Shown here piece after piece: positions 13,629-21,157 of a stretch of 33,221 bases of DNA (its first letter is position 1; each line of letters opens with the position of its first letter). This stretch comes from Claveliimonas intestinigallinarum. Lineage in GTDB: Bacteria; Bacillota; Clostridia; Lachnospirales; Lachnospiraceae. A program made the translations under genes and the position numbers. The DNA lies in NCBI GenBank assembly GCA_019115145.1, contig DXED01000021.1:1-33221 (forward strand). Direction: 5' to 3'. A model generated the notes under the pieces. The model saw only the letters and a list, made by a program, of their open reading frames with translations, ran no database searches and was not told the DNA's origin.

Positions 13629-13668
13629 TGGAATAACCTCCTTGATTTCTTAATCAGTTTCTATAATC

Positions 13669-13697
13669 ATCTTAAGAGCTGAATGGGTAAAAGTCAA
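13669..13697 (-). promoter_or_regulatory. Sigma-A promoter of the HPr-like gene
   Basis: On the minus strand: TTGACT (13692-13697), 17-base spacer, TAAGAT (13669-13674), about 40 bases before the start codon. Confidence 0.8.
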
Positions 13698-13792
13698 GGA
13701 ACAATTTGCCAAAGAATTGGGACAAAATTCGTTAAAGCATACAACAATTTACACGAGAGCAACAAGAGAGCAGAAGAAAAGAGAGGTCGGAA

Positions 13793-15121
13793 ATGAGAAA
13801 GGCAGCACTTCACAATCTGGGATGCAAGGTAAACGCCTACGAGACGGAGGCCATGCAGGAAATACTGGAGCAGAGCGGTTATGAAATCGTCCCCTTTCAT
13901 GAAAAGGCGGACGTCTACGTCATCAACACCTGTACAGTCACCAACATGGCGGACAGGAAGTCCCGCCAGATGCTCCACCGGGCCAAGAAGGTGAACCCGG
14001 AGGCCGTGGTGGTGGCGGCGGGCTGCTACGTCCAGGCCAAGGCGGGGGAAGTGGACGACTGCGTGGACATTGTCATCGGGAACAACAAAAAGCATGAACT
14101 GGCCGTTATCCTGGAGGAGTTTTTCCGGGAGAGACAGGCGGACGGCGCAGACAGGACGGGCGCCAGGAAGACAGGCGCGGGCAGAAGAGACATCATCGAC
14201 ATCAGCCGCACGCCGGAGTACGAGGAGCTGCGCCTGACCCGGACCGGGGAGCACACCCGGGCCTACATCAAGGTGCAGGACGGCTGCAACCAGTTCTGCT
14301 CCTACTGCATCATCCCCTACGCCAGGGGAAGGGTCCGCAGCAGGCGCATGGAGGATGTGGTGGACCAGGTGCGCACGCTGGCCGGGCAGGGTTACAAGGA
14401 GGTGGTGCTGACAGGCATCCACCTAAGCTCCTACGGGCTGGATCTGGACCAGGGGGAGGACCTTCTCTCCCTCATCTGCGCTGTCCATGAGGTGGAGGGC
14501 ATCTGCCGCATCCGCCTGGGCTCCCTGGAGCCCCGGATCATCACGGAGGAATTTGCGCGGATACTTGCCTCCCTTCCCAAGATATGTCCCCATTTCCACC
14601 TCTCCCTGCAGAGCGGCTGCGACGAGACGCTGCGGCGCATGAACCGGCGGTACACGACCCAGGAGTACTATGAGAAATGCCAGCTCCTCCGGAAGTATTT
14701 TGACCACCCGGCCCTGACCACGGACGTGATCGTTGGCTTCCCCCAGGAGAGTGAGGAGGAGTTTGAAAAATCCATGGCCTTTGTGGACAAGGTGGATTTC
14801 TACGAGACCCACATTTTCAAGTACTCCCGCCGGGAGGGGACAAAGGCGGCCGCCATGGAGGGGCAGGTGCCGGAGCAGGTGAAGAGCGCAAGGAGCGCTC
14901 AGCTCATTGCCCTTGGAAGGCGCAAGCAGCAGGCCTATGAGGACCGGCTCATAGGAAAATGTGTGGAGGTTCTGATGGAGGAGGCCGTGGAGAGAGAGGA
15001 CGGCATTTACCAGGTGGGACACACGAAGGAATATGTGAAAGTCGGACAAAAAACGACAAAAGATTTGGCAAATCAGTTGATAAATGTAGAAATTGAGAAC
15101 CGTTTACAAATAATTCATTGA
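13793..15121 (+). CDS. mtaB: tRNA N6-threonylcarbamoyladenosine methylthiotransferase MtaB
   Basis: A radical-SAM enzyme that converts t6A37 to ms2t6A37 in ANN-decoding tRNAs. The 442-residue protein has the UPF0004 domain with cysteines C11 (NLGCKVN), C47 (NTCTVT) and C78 (AAGCYVQ) for the auxiliary 4Fe-4S cluster, the radical-SAM triad CNQFCSYC (C165, C169, C172), and a C-terminal TRAM RNA-binding domain (about 375-442). The opening LGCKVN and the NTCTVTN box fit MtaB rather than MiaB or RimO. A hydrophilic Arg/Gly-rich insert (115-132) separates the first two domains. The ribosome site GAGAGG precedes the ATG. A weak promoter, TTGGGA with TACAAC at 13717-13745, is possible. Confidence 0.93.
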   Translation: MRKAALHNLGCKVNAYETEAMQEILEQSGYEIVPFHEKADVYVINTCTVTNMADRKSRQMLHRAKKVNPEAVVVAAGCYVQAKAGEVDDCVDIVIGNNKKHELAVILEEFFRERQADGADRTGARKTGAGRRDIIDISRTPEYEELRLTRTGEHTRAYIKVQDGCNQFCSYCIIPYARGRVRSRRMEDVVDQVRTLAGQGYKEVVLTGIHLSSYGLDLDQGEDLLSLICAVHEVEGICRIRLGSLEPRIITEEFARILASLPKICPHFHLSLQSGCDETLRRMNRRYTTQEYYEKCQLLRKYFDHPALTTDVIVGFPQESEEEFEKSMAFVDKVDFYETHIFKYSRREGTKAAAMEGQVPEQVKSARSAQLIALGRRKQQAYEDRLIGKCVEVLMEEAVEREDGIYQVGHTKEYVKVGQKTTKDLANQLINVEIENRLQIIH

Positions 15122-15146
15122 ATTTCAGAATGGAATAGAGTAGAAT
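15118..15146 (+). promoter_or_regulatory. Promoter of the ireB-ruvX-yrzB-fur-rnj unit
   Basis: TTGAAT (15118-15123), 17 bases, TAGAAT (15141-15146). It starts at the mtaB stop codon and leaves a leader of about 25 bases before ireB. Confidence 0.7.
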
Positions 15147-15178
15147 AAATATGAAGTATTTTTGGAGGACGTGAGTAT

Positions 15179-15442
15179 ATGAAAGAATTAACCAACACCC
15201 AGTTTTTCCAGGTAGAAAGCGGCCCACAAATTCAGGCAAAAGATATACTTGAAATTGTGTACAAGGCACTGAGCGAGAAAGGCTACAATCCGGTCAATCA
15301 GATCGTCGGCTACATCATGTCAGGTGATCCTACCTACATCACAAGCCACAACGGCGCCAGGAGCCTGATCATGAAGGTGGAGAGAGACGAACTGGTGGAA
15401 GAGATGCTGAAGGCGTATATCAAGTATCACGGATGGGAATAA
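15179..15442 (+). CDS. ireB: IreB family regulatory phosphoprotein (UPF0297)
   Basis: A small cytosolic protein of the DUF965/UPF0297 family. In Enterococcus faecalis IreB is phosphorylated on N-terminal threonines by the PASTA kinase IreK and limits cephalosporin resistance. The 87-residue protein here matches the family along its whole length (NPVNQIVGYIMSGDPTYITSHNGAR) and has Thr5 and Thr7 at its N-terminus, which could be the phosphosites. The ATG at 15179 follows GGAGG by 10 bases. It leads the conserved Firmicutes trio ireB, ruvX, DUF1292, with 6 bases to ruvX. No kinase gene is in view. Confidence 0.92.
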   Translation: MKELTNTQFFQVESGPQIQAKDILEIVYKALSEKGYNPVNQIVGYIMSGDPTYITSHNGARSLIMKVERDELVEEMLKAYIKYHGWE

Positions 15443-15448
15443 TTTCGT

Positions 15449-15898
15449 ATGAGAGTGATGGGACTGGACTACGGCTCTAAGACAGTGGGAGTGGCGGTGA
15501 GCGACCCCCTTGGTCTTACAGCACAGGGGATTGAGACCATCTGGCGCAAGGACGAGAACAAGCTGAGGAAGACGTGTGCCCGCATCGAGGAGCTGATACG
15601 GGAGTATGAGGTCGGGAGCATTGTACTCGGACTGCCGCGCCATATGAACAGCGACGTGGGAGATCGGGCGGAAAAATCTTTGGAATTCGGTGAGATGCTG
15701 CGCCGGCGTACCGGCCTTGAGGTCATTATGTGGGACGAGCGTCTGACCACGGTAGAAGCAGAGCGGACTTTAATTGAGAGCAACGTGAGAAGGGAAGACC
15801 GCAAGAAATACATTGACAAGATTGCGGCTGTTTTTATATTGCAGGGATATCTGGACTCGAAATACCATGAGGCGGCCATCAGAGAGGACCGTCTTTAA
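15449..15898 (+). CDS. ruvX: Pre-16S rRNA nuclease/Holliday junction resolvase-like protein
   Basis: YqgF/RuvX, an RNase H-fold nuclease that matures the 5' end of 16S rRNA; an older name is putative Holliday junction resolvase. The 149-residue protein has the N-terminal MGLDYGSKTVGVAVSD with catalytic Asp, the strand IVLGLP, the WDERLTT motif with a second acidic residue, and the C-terminal KKYIDKIAAVFILQGYLD with the third. It is the usual family length. Start ATG 15449 matches the family's MRxMGLDYG. It lies 6 bases after ireB. Confidence 0.95.
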   Translation: MRVMGLDYGSKTVGVAVSDPLGLTAQGIETIWRKDENKLRKTCARIEELIREYEVGSIVLGLPRHMNSDVGDRAEKSLEFGEMLRRRTGLEVIMWDERLTTVEAERTLIESNVRREDRKKYIDKIAAVFILQGYLDSKYHEAAIREDRL

Positions 15899-15926
15899 AT
15901 ACTGGATTTTTTTGAGGTGTATTGTA

Positions 15927-16184
15927 ATGGAAAAGATCAAATTTCAGTCTGACGGGGCGGAGACGGCAGAGTTTTTTGTCCTGGAGCAGACGACCATCAA
16001 TGGAACGTCCTACATTCTGGTCACAGACTCGGAGGAGGGAGACGCGGAGTGTCTCATCCTGAAGGACAGATCAGAGGCAGAAGATACAGAAAGCATTTAC
16101 GAGATCGTAGAGGATGACACAGAGCTTTCCGCTGTGTCGAAGGTATTCGAAGAACTGCTCGAGGATATCGAGATAGAAAGGTAA
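15927..16184 (+). CDS. DUF1292 family protein (YrzB-like)
   Basis: An 85-residue acidic protein of unknown function. The family core is visible: F-V-LEQTTINGTSYILV, then a short acidic loop, ECLILKD, and an acidic tail SAVSKVFEELLED. I start it at ATG 15927, 7 bases after GAGGTG; the frame is open upstream but only inside ruvX. Conserved position after ireB-ruvX in Firmicutes is the main clue; the function is not known. The fur-family gene follows after 6 bases. Confidence 0.9.
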   Translation: MEKIKFQSDGAETAEFFVLEQTTINGTSYILVTDSEEGDAECLILKDRSEAEDTESIYEIVEDDTELSAVSKVFEELLEDIEIER

Positions 16185-16190
16185 TGTACT

Positions 16191-16664
16191 ATGTCTATAA
16201 GCCAGGAAAAATTCAAAGAGATGCTGAAGGAAAAGGGCCTGAAGGTGACCAATCAGAGGCTCCTTGTCCTGCAGGTGCTTGCGGAGCACGGAGATGAGCA
16301 CATGACCGCGGAGGATATCTTTGAGCTGGTAAAAGAGGACTATCCGGAGATCGGTCTTGCGACCATTTACCGGACGGTCCAGCTTCTCCTGGACATGCAG
16401 CTTGTGGACCGGATCATGCTGGACGACGGATGCGTGCGGTATGAGATCGGGGATTTCCTGGATGAGCAGGAGGGACATCGGCATCACCATCACCATTTGA
16501 TATGCACGGAGTGCGGGAGTGTCTCTGCGTTCAGAGACGATCTTCTTGAGGACCTGGAGGCTTATATTGAGAAGGAGACAGGCTTTCAGGTGACCGACCA
16601 TGAACTGAAATTTTACGGCGTGTGCAAAAAATGCCGTGAAGAAAAAAGGATAACGGAAAAATAA
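16191..16664 (+). CDS. Fur family metal-dependent transcriptional repressor
   Basis: A winged-helix repressor sensing a metal or peroxide. Residues 1-85 form the DNA-binding domain (LKVTNQRLLVLQVL, then GLATIYRTVQLL recognition helix); the rest is the dimerisation domain. A structural zinc site is predicted from CTEC (C105, C108) and CKKC (C145, C148). The regulatory metal site is unusually His-rich: H96 and five successive His at 98-102. Fur, PerR and Zur cannot be told apart by eye. ATG 16191 follows GAAAGG. Genes it controls are not apparent here. It is embedded in the ireB operon, 18 bases ahead of RNase J. Confidence 0.9.
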   Translation: MSISQEKFKEMLKEKGLKVTNQRLLVLQVLAEHGDEHMTAEDIFELVKEDYPEIGLATIYRTVQLLLDMQLVDRIMLDDGCVRYEIGDFLDEQEGHRHHHHHLICTECGSVSAFRDDLLEDLEAYIEKETGFQVTDHELKFYGVCKKCREEKRITEK

Positions 16665-16682
16665 ACCTATGGAGGTGTAAGC

Positions 16683-18356
16683 TTGAAAAAAGAAAACAAT
16701 GGAAAACTGCGCATCATTCCGCTCGGCGGTCTGGAAAAGATCGGAATGAACATCACTGCCTTTGAGTACGGAGACAGTATTGTTGTGGTGGACTGCGGTC
16801 TGGCCTTCCCGGAGGATGATATGCTGGGAATCGACCTGGTCATCCCGGATATCACCTATCTGAAGGACAATATCCAGAAGGTCAAAGGCTTTGTCATCAC
16901 ACATGGACACGAGGACCATATCGGGGCCCTCTCCTACGTGCTCAGGGAGATGAACCTGCCCATCTACGCCACAAAGCTGACAATGGGTATCATTGAGAAA
17001 AAGCTGACAGAGCACAATCTTTTGAGGAGCACAAGGAGAAAGGTGGTAAGGTTCGGACAGTCCATCAACCTGGGACAGTTCCGGATCGAGTTTATCAAGA
17101 CAAACCACAGTATCCAGGATGCCTCGGCCCTTGCCATCTACTCACCGGCGGGCATCGTGGTGCACACGGGAGACTTTAAGGTGGACTACACACCGGTCTT
17201 CGGCGACGCCATCGACCTGCAGAGATTTGGCGAGATCGGGAAAAAGGGCGTGCTGGCCCTCATGTCGGACAGCACCAATGCGGAGAGAAAGGGATTTACC
17301 CAGTCAGAGCGGACGGTGGGACACACCTTTGACCACCTTTTCGCGGAGTACAAGAACACAAGGATCATCATCGCCACCTTCGCGTCCAACGTGGACCGCG
17401 TGCAGCAGATCATCAACTCTGCCTACAAGTATGACAGGAAGGTGGTCGTGGAGGGCCGGAGCATGGTGAACATCATCTCCACAGCCCAGGAGCTGGGCTA
17501 CCTGAATGTGCCCGACAAGACCCTTATCGAAATTGACCAGCTGAAGAACTATCCGCCGGAGAAGACAGTGCTCATCACCACAGGAAGCCAGGGAGAGTCC
17601 ATGGCGGCCCTGTCCAGGATGGCGGCGGACATCCACAAGAAAGTGACTATCATGCCCGGAGACACGGTTATCTTCAGCTCCAATCCCATTCCGGGAAATG
17701 AGAAATCCGTCTCCAAGGTCATCAATGAGCTCTCCGAGAAGGGGGCCAACGTGATCTTCCAGGATGCCCACGTATCCGGACATGCCTGTCAGGAGGAGCT
17801 GAAGCTGATCTACTCCCTTGTGAAACCGAAGTACGCCATCCCCATCCACGGCGAGTTCCGCCACAGGAAGGCTAACGCGGGCCTGGCACTGTCCCTTGGA
17901 ATCCCCAAGGAGAACGTCTTTATGCTGCAGTCCGGCGACGTGCTGGAGCTTGATAGCAAGGAGGCCAAGGTGGTGGACAAGGTCCACACCGGCGAAGTGC
18001 TGGTAGACGGACTTGGCGTTGGCGATGTGGGAAATATCGTTCTTCGCGACCGCCAGCACCTGGCGGAGGACGGTATCCTCATCGTGGTCATGACCCTGGA
18101 GAAGAGAACCAACCGTCTCCTGGCCGGCCCGGATATCGTATCCCGCGGCTTTGTCTATGTGCGCGAGTCAGAAGGGCTGATGGAGGACGCCAGAAAAGTC
18201 CTCGTGGACGCGGTAGATAACTGTCTCCATCGCCAGAGAGGCGCAGACTGGAGCAAGATCAAGCTGGTTGTCCGCGACACGATGAACGAGTTCATCTGGA
18301 AGAGAACAAAGAGAAGACCCATGATTTTACCGATAATTATGGATGTAGACAGATAA
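16683..18356 (+). CDS. rnj: Ribonuclease J
   Basis: A metallo-beta-lactamase/beta-CASP ribonuclease with 5'-3' exonuclease and endonuclease activity in mRNA decay and rRNA maturation. The 557-residue protein shows the zinc motif HGHEDH (H74, H76, D78, H79), the downstream beta-lactamase motif VVHTGDFKVD, beta-CASP motifs (SDSTNAE; GSQGE; PGNEKSV; HVSGHA; PIHGEFRH) and the C-terminal domain ending about 557. The start is TTG 16683, 5 bases after the strong site GGAGGTG; there is no ATG nearby. It closes the ireB operon. B. subtilis has two paralogues; which one this equals is not clear. Confidence 0.95.
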   Translation: MKKENNGKLRIIPLGGLEKIGMNITAFEYGDSIVVVDCGLAFPEDDMLGIDLVIPDITYLKDNIQKVKGFVITHGHEDHIGALSYVLREMNLPIYATKLTMGIIEKKLTEHNLLRSTRRKVVRFGQSINLGQFRIEFIKTNHSIQDASALAIYSPAGIVVHTGDFKVDYTPVFGDAIDLQRFGEIGKKGVLALMSDSTNAERKGFTQSERTVGHTFDHLFAEYKNTRIIIATFASNVDRVQQIINSAYKYDRKVVVEGRSMVNIISTAQELGYLNVPDKTLIEIDQLKNYPPEKTVLITTGSQGESMAALSRMAADIHKKVTIMPGDTVIFSSNPIPGNEKSVSKVINELSEKGANVIFQDAHVSGHACQEELKLIYSLVKPKYAIPIHGEFRHRKANAGLALSLGIPKENVFMLQSGDVLELDSKEAKVVDKVHTGEVLVDGLGVGDVGNIVLRDRQHLAEDGILIVVMTLEKRTNRLLAGPDIVSRGFVYVRESEGLMEDARKVLVDAVDNCLHRQRGADWSKIKLVVRDTMNEFIWKRTKRRPMILPIIMDVDR

Positions 18357-18374
18357 TTTAAAAAAGTGTAAAGA

Positions 18375-18407
18375 GGGACGTAATACTTTTTAAAAGTATT
18401 ACGTCCC
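18375..18407. repeat. Perfect 16-bp inverted repeat without U-tract
   Basis: The 16 bases at 18375-18390 (GGGACGTAATACTTTT) are exactly complementary to 18392-18407 with one base between. On the plus strand it is followed by AAATTAACG, so it is not a classical terminator for RNase J. On the minus strand a run of six T lies 8 bases further on. It may be a terminator for either strand, an mRNA 3' stabiliser or an operator for trmR. Confidence 0.6.
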
Positions 18408-18417
18408 AAATTAACGT

Positions 18418-18452
18418 AACTGGTGTGTAATTGTGTATAAACTGGTGTGTAA
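18418..18452 (+). repeat. Two AACTGGTGTGTAA direct repeats at the trmR start
   Basis: The 13-mer AACTGGTGTGTAA occurs at 18418-18430 and 18440-18452, 22 bases apart, the second ending 2 bases before the trmR ATG. Between them lies TATAAA (18436-18441), a possible -10 box with no good -35. Candidate operator. Confidence 0.5.
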
Positions 18453-18454
18453 AT

Positions 18455-19108
18455 ATGTTTATTGATGAGAGAATTACGACATTTATCCATTCCCTGGAGA
18501 CGCCGGAAAGCCCGCTTTTGGAGGAGATCGAGGATAAGGCGCTGGCGGATCGGGTGCCAATCATCCGCAAGGAGACCCAGAGCTTTCTGAAGGTGCTGCT
18601 GCAGATCGAAAGGCCCGGCAGCATACTGGAGCTTGGCACGGCGGTGGGCTTCTCCGCTCTTCTGATGAGCGCCTACGCCCCGGAGGGGTGCCGGATCACC
18701 ACCATAGAGAACTATGAGAAGAGGGTTCCCATTGCCAGGGAGAATTTCCGCCGGGCCGGAAAAGAAAAGGACATCACCCTCCTGGAGGGGGATGCCCTGG
18801 AGGTAATGCGGGGGCTGGAGGGGACCTTTGACCTCATCTTCATGGACGCGGCCAAGGCACAGTACATCCACTATCTGCCGGAGGCGCTGCGCCTTCTGGA
18901 GGAGGGCGGCGTCCTTGTGACGGACAATGTGCTCCAGGACGGGGACATCATGGAGTCCCGCTTTGCGGTGGAGAGGCGCAACCGGACCATCCACAAGAGA
19001 ATGAGGGAGTACCTCTACCAGTTGAAGCACGATGAACGGCTCCTGACCAGTATCCTCCCCCTGGGGGACGGGCTGGCAGTCAGCGTAAAGAAAGGAAAGA
19101 CACTATGA
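18455..19108 (+). CDS. trmR: tRNA 5-hydroxyuridine methyltransferase TrmR
   Basis: A SAM-dependent O-methyltransferase family protein (YrrM). In Bacillus subtilis TrmR methylates 5-hydroxyuridine at tRNA position 34 to 5-methoxyuridine. The sequence (217 residues) shows the helical cap (residues 1-50), the SAM site ILELGTAVGFSALLM, the acidic motif TTIENYEKR, and the metal-binding LIFMDAAKAQY and VTDNVL motifs of cation-dependent O-methyltransferases. The start is ATG 18455; only a weak ribosome site (TGGTG) precedes it. The TTG at 18431 would add eight residues. Its stop overlaps the trhP start by 4 bases (ATGA), supporting a joint role in wobble uridine modification. Confidence 0.87.
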   Translation: MFIDERITTFIHSLETPESPLLEEIEDKALADRVPIIRKETQSFLKVLLQIERPGSILELGTAVGFSALLMSAYAPEGCRITTIENYEKRVPIARENFRRAGKEKDITLLEGDALEVMRGLEGTFDLIFMDAAKAQYIHYLPEALRLLEEGGVLVTDNVLQDGDIMESRFAVERRNRTIHKRMREYLYQLKHDERLLTSILPLGDGLAVSVKKGKTL

Positions 19109-20331
19109 ACAGACACCCTGAACTGCTCATCCCGGCCAGCAACCTGGAGGTGCTGAAGACAGCTGTGATCTTCGGCGCGGACGCAGTGTATATAGGCGGC
19201 GAGGCCTTCGGCCTCCGGGCCAAGGCGAAAAATTTCTCCCGGGAGGACATGGCGGAGGGGATCCGCTTTGCCCACGACCACGGCGTGCGGGTCCATGTGA
19301 CGGCCAATATCCTGGCCCACAACGGTGATCTCCCCGGCGTGCGGAAATATTTTGAGGAGCTGCGGGAAATGCAGCCGGACGCCCTCATCATCGCCGATCC
19401 GGCGGTCTTTGAGATCGCGAAAGAGGTGTGCCCGGAAATCGAGCGGCACATCAGCACCCAGGCCAACAACACCAATTACGGGACCTTTAATTTCTGGTGG
19501 AAGCAGGGAGCCAAAAGAGTTGTCACAGCCCGGGAACTCTCCCTGAAGGAGATAAAGGAAATCCGCCGGAACATACCGGAGGAGATGGAGATTGAGAGCT
19601 TTATCCACGGGGCCATGTGCATTTCCTACTCAGGCAGATGCCTTCTGAGTAGCTATTTTACCGGAAGGGACGCCAACAGGGGAGCCTGCACCCACCCCTG
19701 CCGCTGGAAATACTCCATCGTGGAGGAGACAAGGCCCGGGGAGTATATGCCTGTCTATGAAAATGAGAGAGGCACATTTATCTTTAACTCCAAGGATCTG
19801 TGCATGATCCAGCATATACCGGAGCTCATCGACGCGGGCATCGACAGCTTCAAGATCGAGGGAAGGATGAAGACAGCCCTCTACGTGGCCACAGTGGCCC
19901 GGACCTACCGGAAGGCCATAGACGATTATCTGGAGGATCCGGCTCTCTACGAGAAAAATATGCCCTGGTATCTGGACCAGATTTCAAACTGCACCTACCG
20001 GCAGTTCACCACCGGATTTTACTTTGGAAAGCCGGATGAGAGCGCCCAGATCTACGACAACAATACCTACGCAAAGGACTACACTTATCTGGGCATCATC
20101 GGCGGGGAGAAGGACGGGCTCTACCAGATCGAGCAGAGAAATAAGTTTTCCGTGGGTGAGCAGATCGAGATTATGAAGCCGGACGGGAGAAATGTGGAGG
20201 TGACTGTCCGCCGCATCGTGAATGAGGACGGACAGGAGCAGGAGAGCGCGCCCCACGCAAAGCAGACCATCTATGTGGACCTGGGGGCGGAGGCGGATCT
20301 TTGCGACATTCTGAGAAGAAAAGAAGAGTAA
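19105..20331 (+). CDS. trhP: tRNA 5-hydroxyuridine synthesis protein TrhP (peptidase U32 family)
   Basis: A U32 family protein once annotated as collagenase-like protease; TrhP proteins are now linked to prephenate-dependent hydroxylation of U34 in tRNA. The 408-residue protein has the N-terminal LLIPASNLEVLKTAVIFGADAVYIGG, and the U32 signature ESFIHGAMCISYSGRC followed by conserved cysteines in GACTHPCRWKY and KDLCMI (probable Fe-S ligands). The 4-base overlap with trmR and the matching pathway make the tRNA role much more likely than proteolysis. The terminator at 20348-20379 follows. Confidence 0.88.
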   Translation: MNRHPELLIPASNLEVLKTAVIFGADAVYIGGEAFGLRAKAKNFSREDMAEGIRFAHDHGVRVHVTANILAHNGDLPGVRKYFEELREMQPDALIIADPAVFEIAKEVCPEIERHISTQANNTNYGTFNFWWKQGAKRVVTARELSLKEIKEIRRNIPEEMEIESFIHGAMCISYSGRCLLSSYFTGRDANRGACTHPCRWKYSIVEETRPGEYMPVYENERGTFIFNSKDLCMIQHIPELIDAGIDSFKIEGRMKTALYVATVARTYRKAIDDYLEDPALYEKNMPWYLDQISNCTYRQFTTGFYFGKPDESAQIYDNNTYAKDYTYLGIIGGEKDGLYQIEQRNKFSVGEQIEIMKPDGRNVEVTVRRIVNEDGQEQESAPHAKQTIYVDLGAEADLCDILRRKEE

Positions 20332-20347
20332 AGAAAATAGACAGAGG

Positions 20348-20379
20348 AAGCTGCGGGTTTAAAAATAGTCCCGCAGCTT
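20348..20379. terminator. Bidirectional terminator between trhP and sigK
   Basis: AAGCTGCGGG (20348-20357) and CCCGCAGCTT (20370-20379) pair perfectly; TTT follows on the plus strand. The stem overlaps the last codons and stop of sigK on the minus strand, so its use as a sigK terminator would begin inside the gene. Confidence 0.8.
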
Positions 20380-20976
20380 TTCTATTGCGCTCTTCTCGAT
20401 CCTGGAGACATAAGAACGGGAGATCCCAAGCTTCTTGGCAATCTCCCGCTGTGTGAATTCATCTCCGTTATAGAGACCGTACCGCATTTTCAGAACAAGC
20501 CGTTCCCGGGGAGAGAGAACGGTTTCTATCCTGGAATAGAGGAGCCGGATATCGTCGCCAAGGGCGACCTTTTCATGCGCGTCAGCTGTGTCCGACTCGA
20601 TGATGTCAAAGAGCTGGATCTCGTTGCCCTCCCGGTCTGTGCCGATGGGCTCGTAGAGGGACACGTCCCGGGCAGACTTCTTCCGGGTGCGCAGGTACAT
20701 GAGGATCTCGTTTTCAATACACCTTGCGGCGTAGGTTCCAAGCCGTACAGCCTTGTCAGGGTTAAAGGTCACAACTCCCTTGATCAGACCGATGGTTCCG
20801 ATGGAGAGAAGGTCCTCTGTCTCCTCGTCCATGGACTGATATTTTCGGACAATATGCGCCACAAGGCGCATGTTCCGCTCGATCAGAATGTGCTTCGCTT
20901 CCTGGTCACCTTCCGTATATTTCTGCAGATAATACTGCTCCTCGGCCGCTGTCAGTGGTTGTGGAAAGGATTTCAA
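20359..20976 (-). CDS. sigK: Sporulation sigma factor SigK, no pro-sequence, uninterrupted
   Basis: Late mother-cell sigma factor directing spore coat and cortex genes. The protein shows sigma-70 region 2 (NMRLVAHIVRKY, DLLSIGTIGLIKGV, TYAARCIENEILMYLR), a SigK-type middle (DVSLYEPIGTDREGNEI) and region 4 (LSPRERLVLKMRYGL, TQREIAKKLGISRSYVSRIEKSAIEKL). B. subtilis pro-SigK begins with about 20 extra residues removed by SpoIVFB. Here the frame is closed upstream and only 4-8 residues precede FPQPL, so no pro-sequence exists, as in C. difficile. I favour TTG 20976 (205 residues), 6 bases after AGAGAGGTG; GTG 20985 (208 residues) is the alternative but overlaps that site. No skin element interrupts it. 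Confidence 0.9.
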   Translation of the reverse strand: MKSFPQPLTAAEEQYYLQKYTEGDQEAKHILIERNMRLVAHIVRKYQSMDEETEDLLSIGTIGLIKGVVTFNPDKAVRLGTYAARCIENEILMYLRTRKKSARDVSLYEPIGTDREGNEIQLFDIIESDTADAHEKVALGDDIRLLYSRIETVLSPRERLVLKMRYGLYNGDEFTQREIAKKLGISRSYVSRIEKSAIEKLRDYF

Positions 20977-21062
20977 ATGAAGCACCTCTCTGGCGTGGTT
21001 AATTACAGTCTATGTCAAAATGAGGAGTTTTGTGCTTTTCCAAAAGGAAGAAGAAATTATTG

Positions 21063-21092
21063 TTGGACTGTAGCGCCGGGGGAGACTATAAT
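21063..21092 (+). promoter_or_regulatory. Possible promoter of the PrsW-like gene
   Basis: TTGGAC (21063-21068), 18-base spacer, TATAAT (21087-21092). It overlaps the start of the short frame at 21091, so a transcript from here could not translate that frame. Confidence 0.5.
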
Positions 21093-21144
21093 GGTAGAGA
21101 GAATGAAAGAGACAAAGATGAAACCAGTGACAGCCAAAAGATAG
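21091..21144 (+). CDS. Possible 17-residue leader peptide before prsW
   Basis: ATG 21091 is 6 bases after GGGGGAG and opens a 17-codon frame (MVERMKETKMKPVTAKR) whose TAG stop at 21142-21144 touches the ribosome site of the PrsW-like gene. The spacing would allow translational coupling. It is Lys/Met-rich and has no known relatives to me. The overlap with a good TATAAT box is an argument against it. Low confidence. Confidence 0.25.
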   Translation: MVERMKETKMKPVTAKR

Positions 21145-21157
21145 CGGAGGGATGAGA

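Noticed and set aside
18375..18407. Calling the 16-bp palindrome an intrinsic terminator of RNase J
   Set aside because: No U-tract follows on the plus strand; kept as an unexplained inverted repeat.
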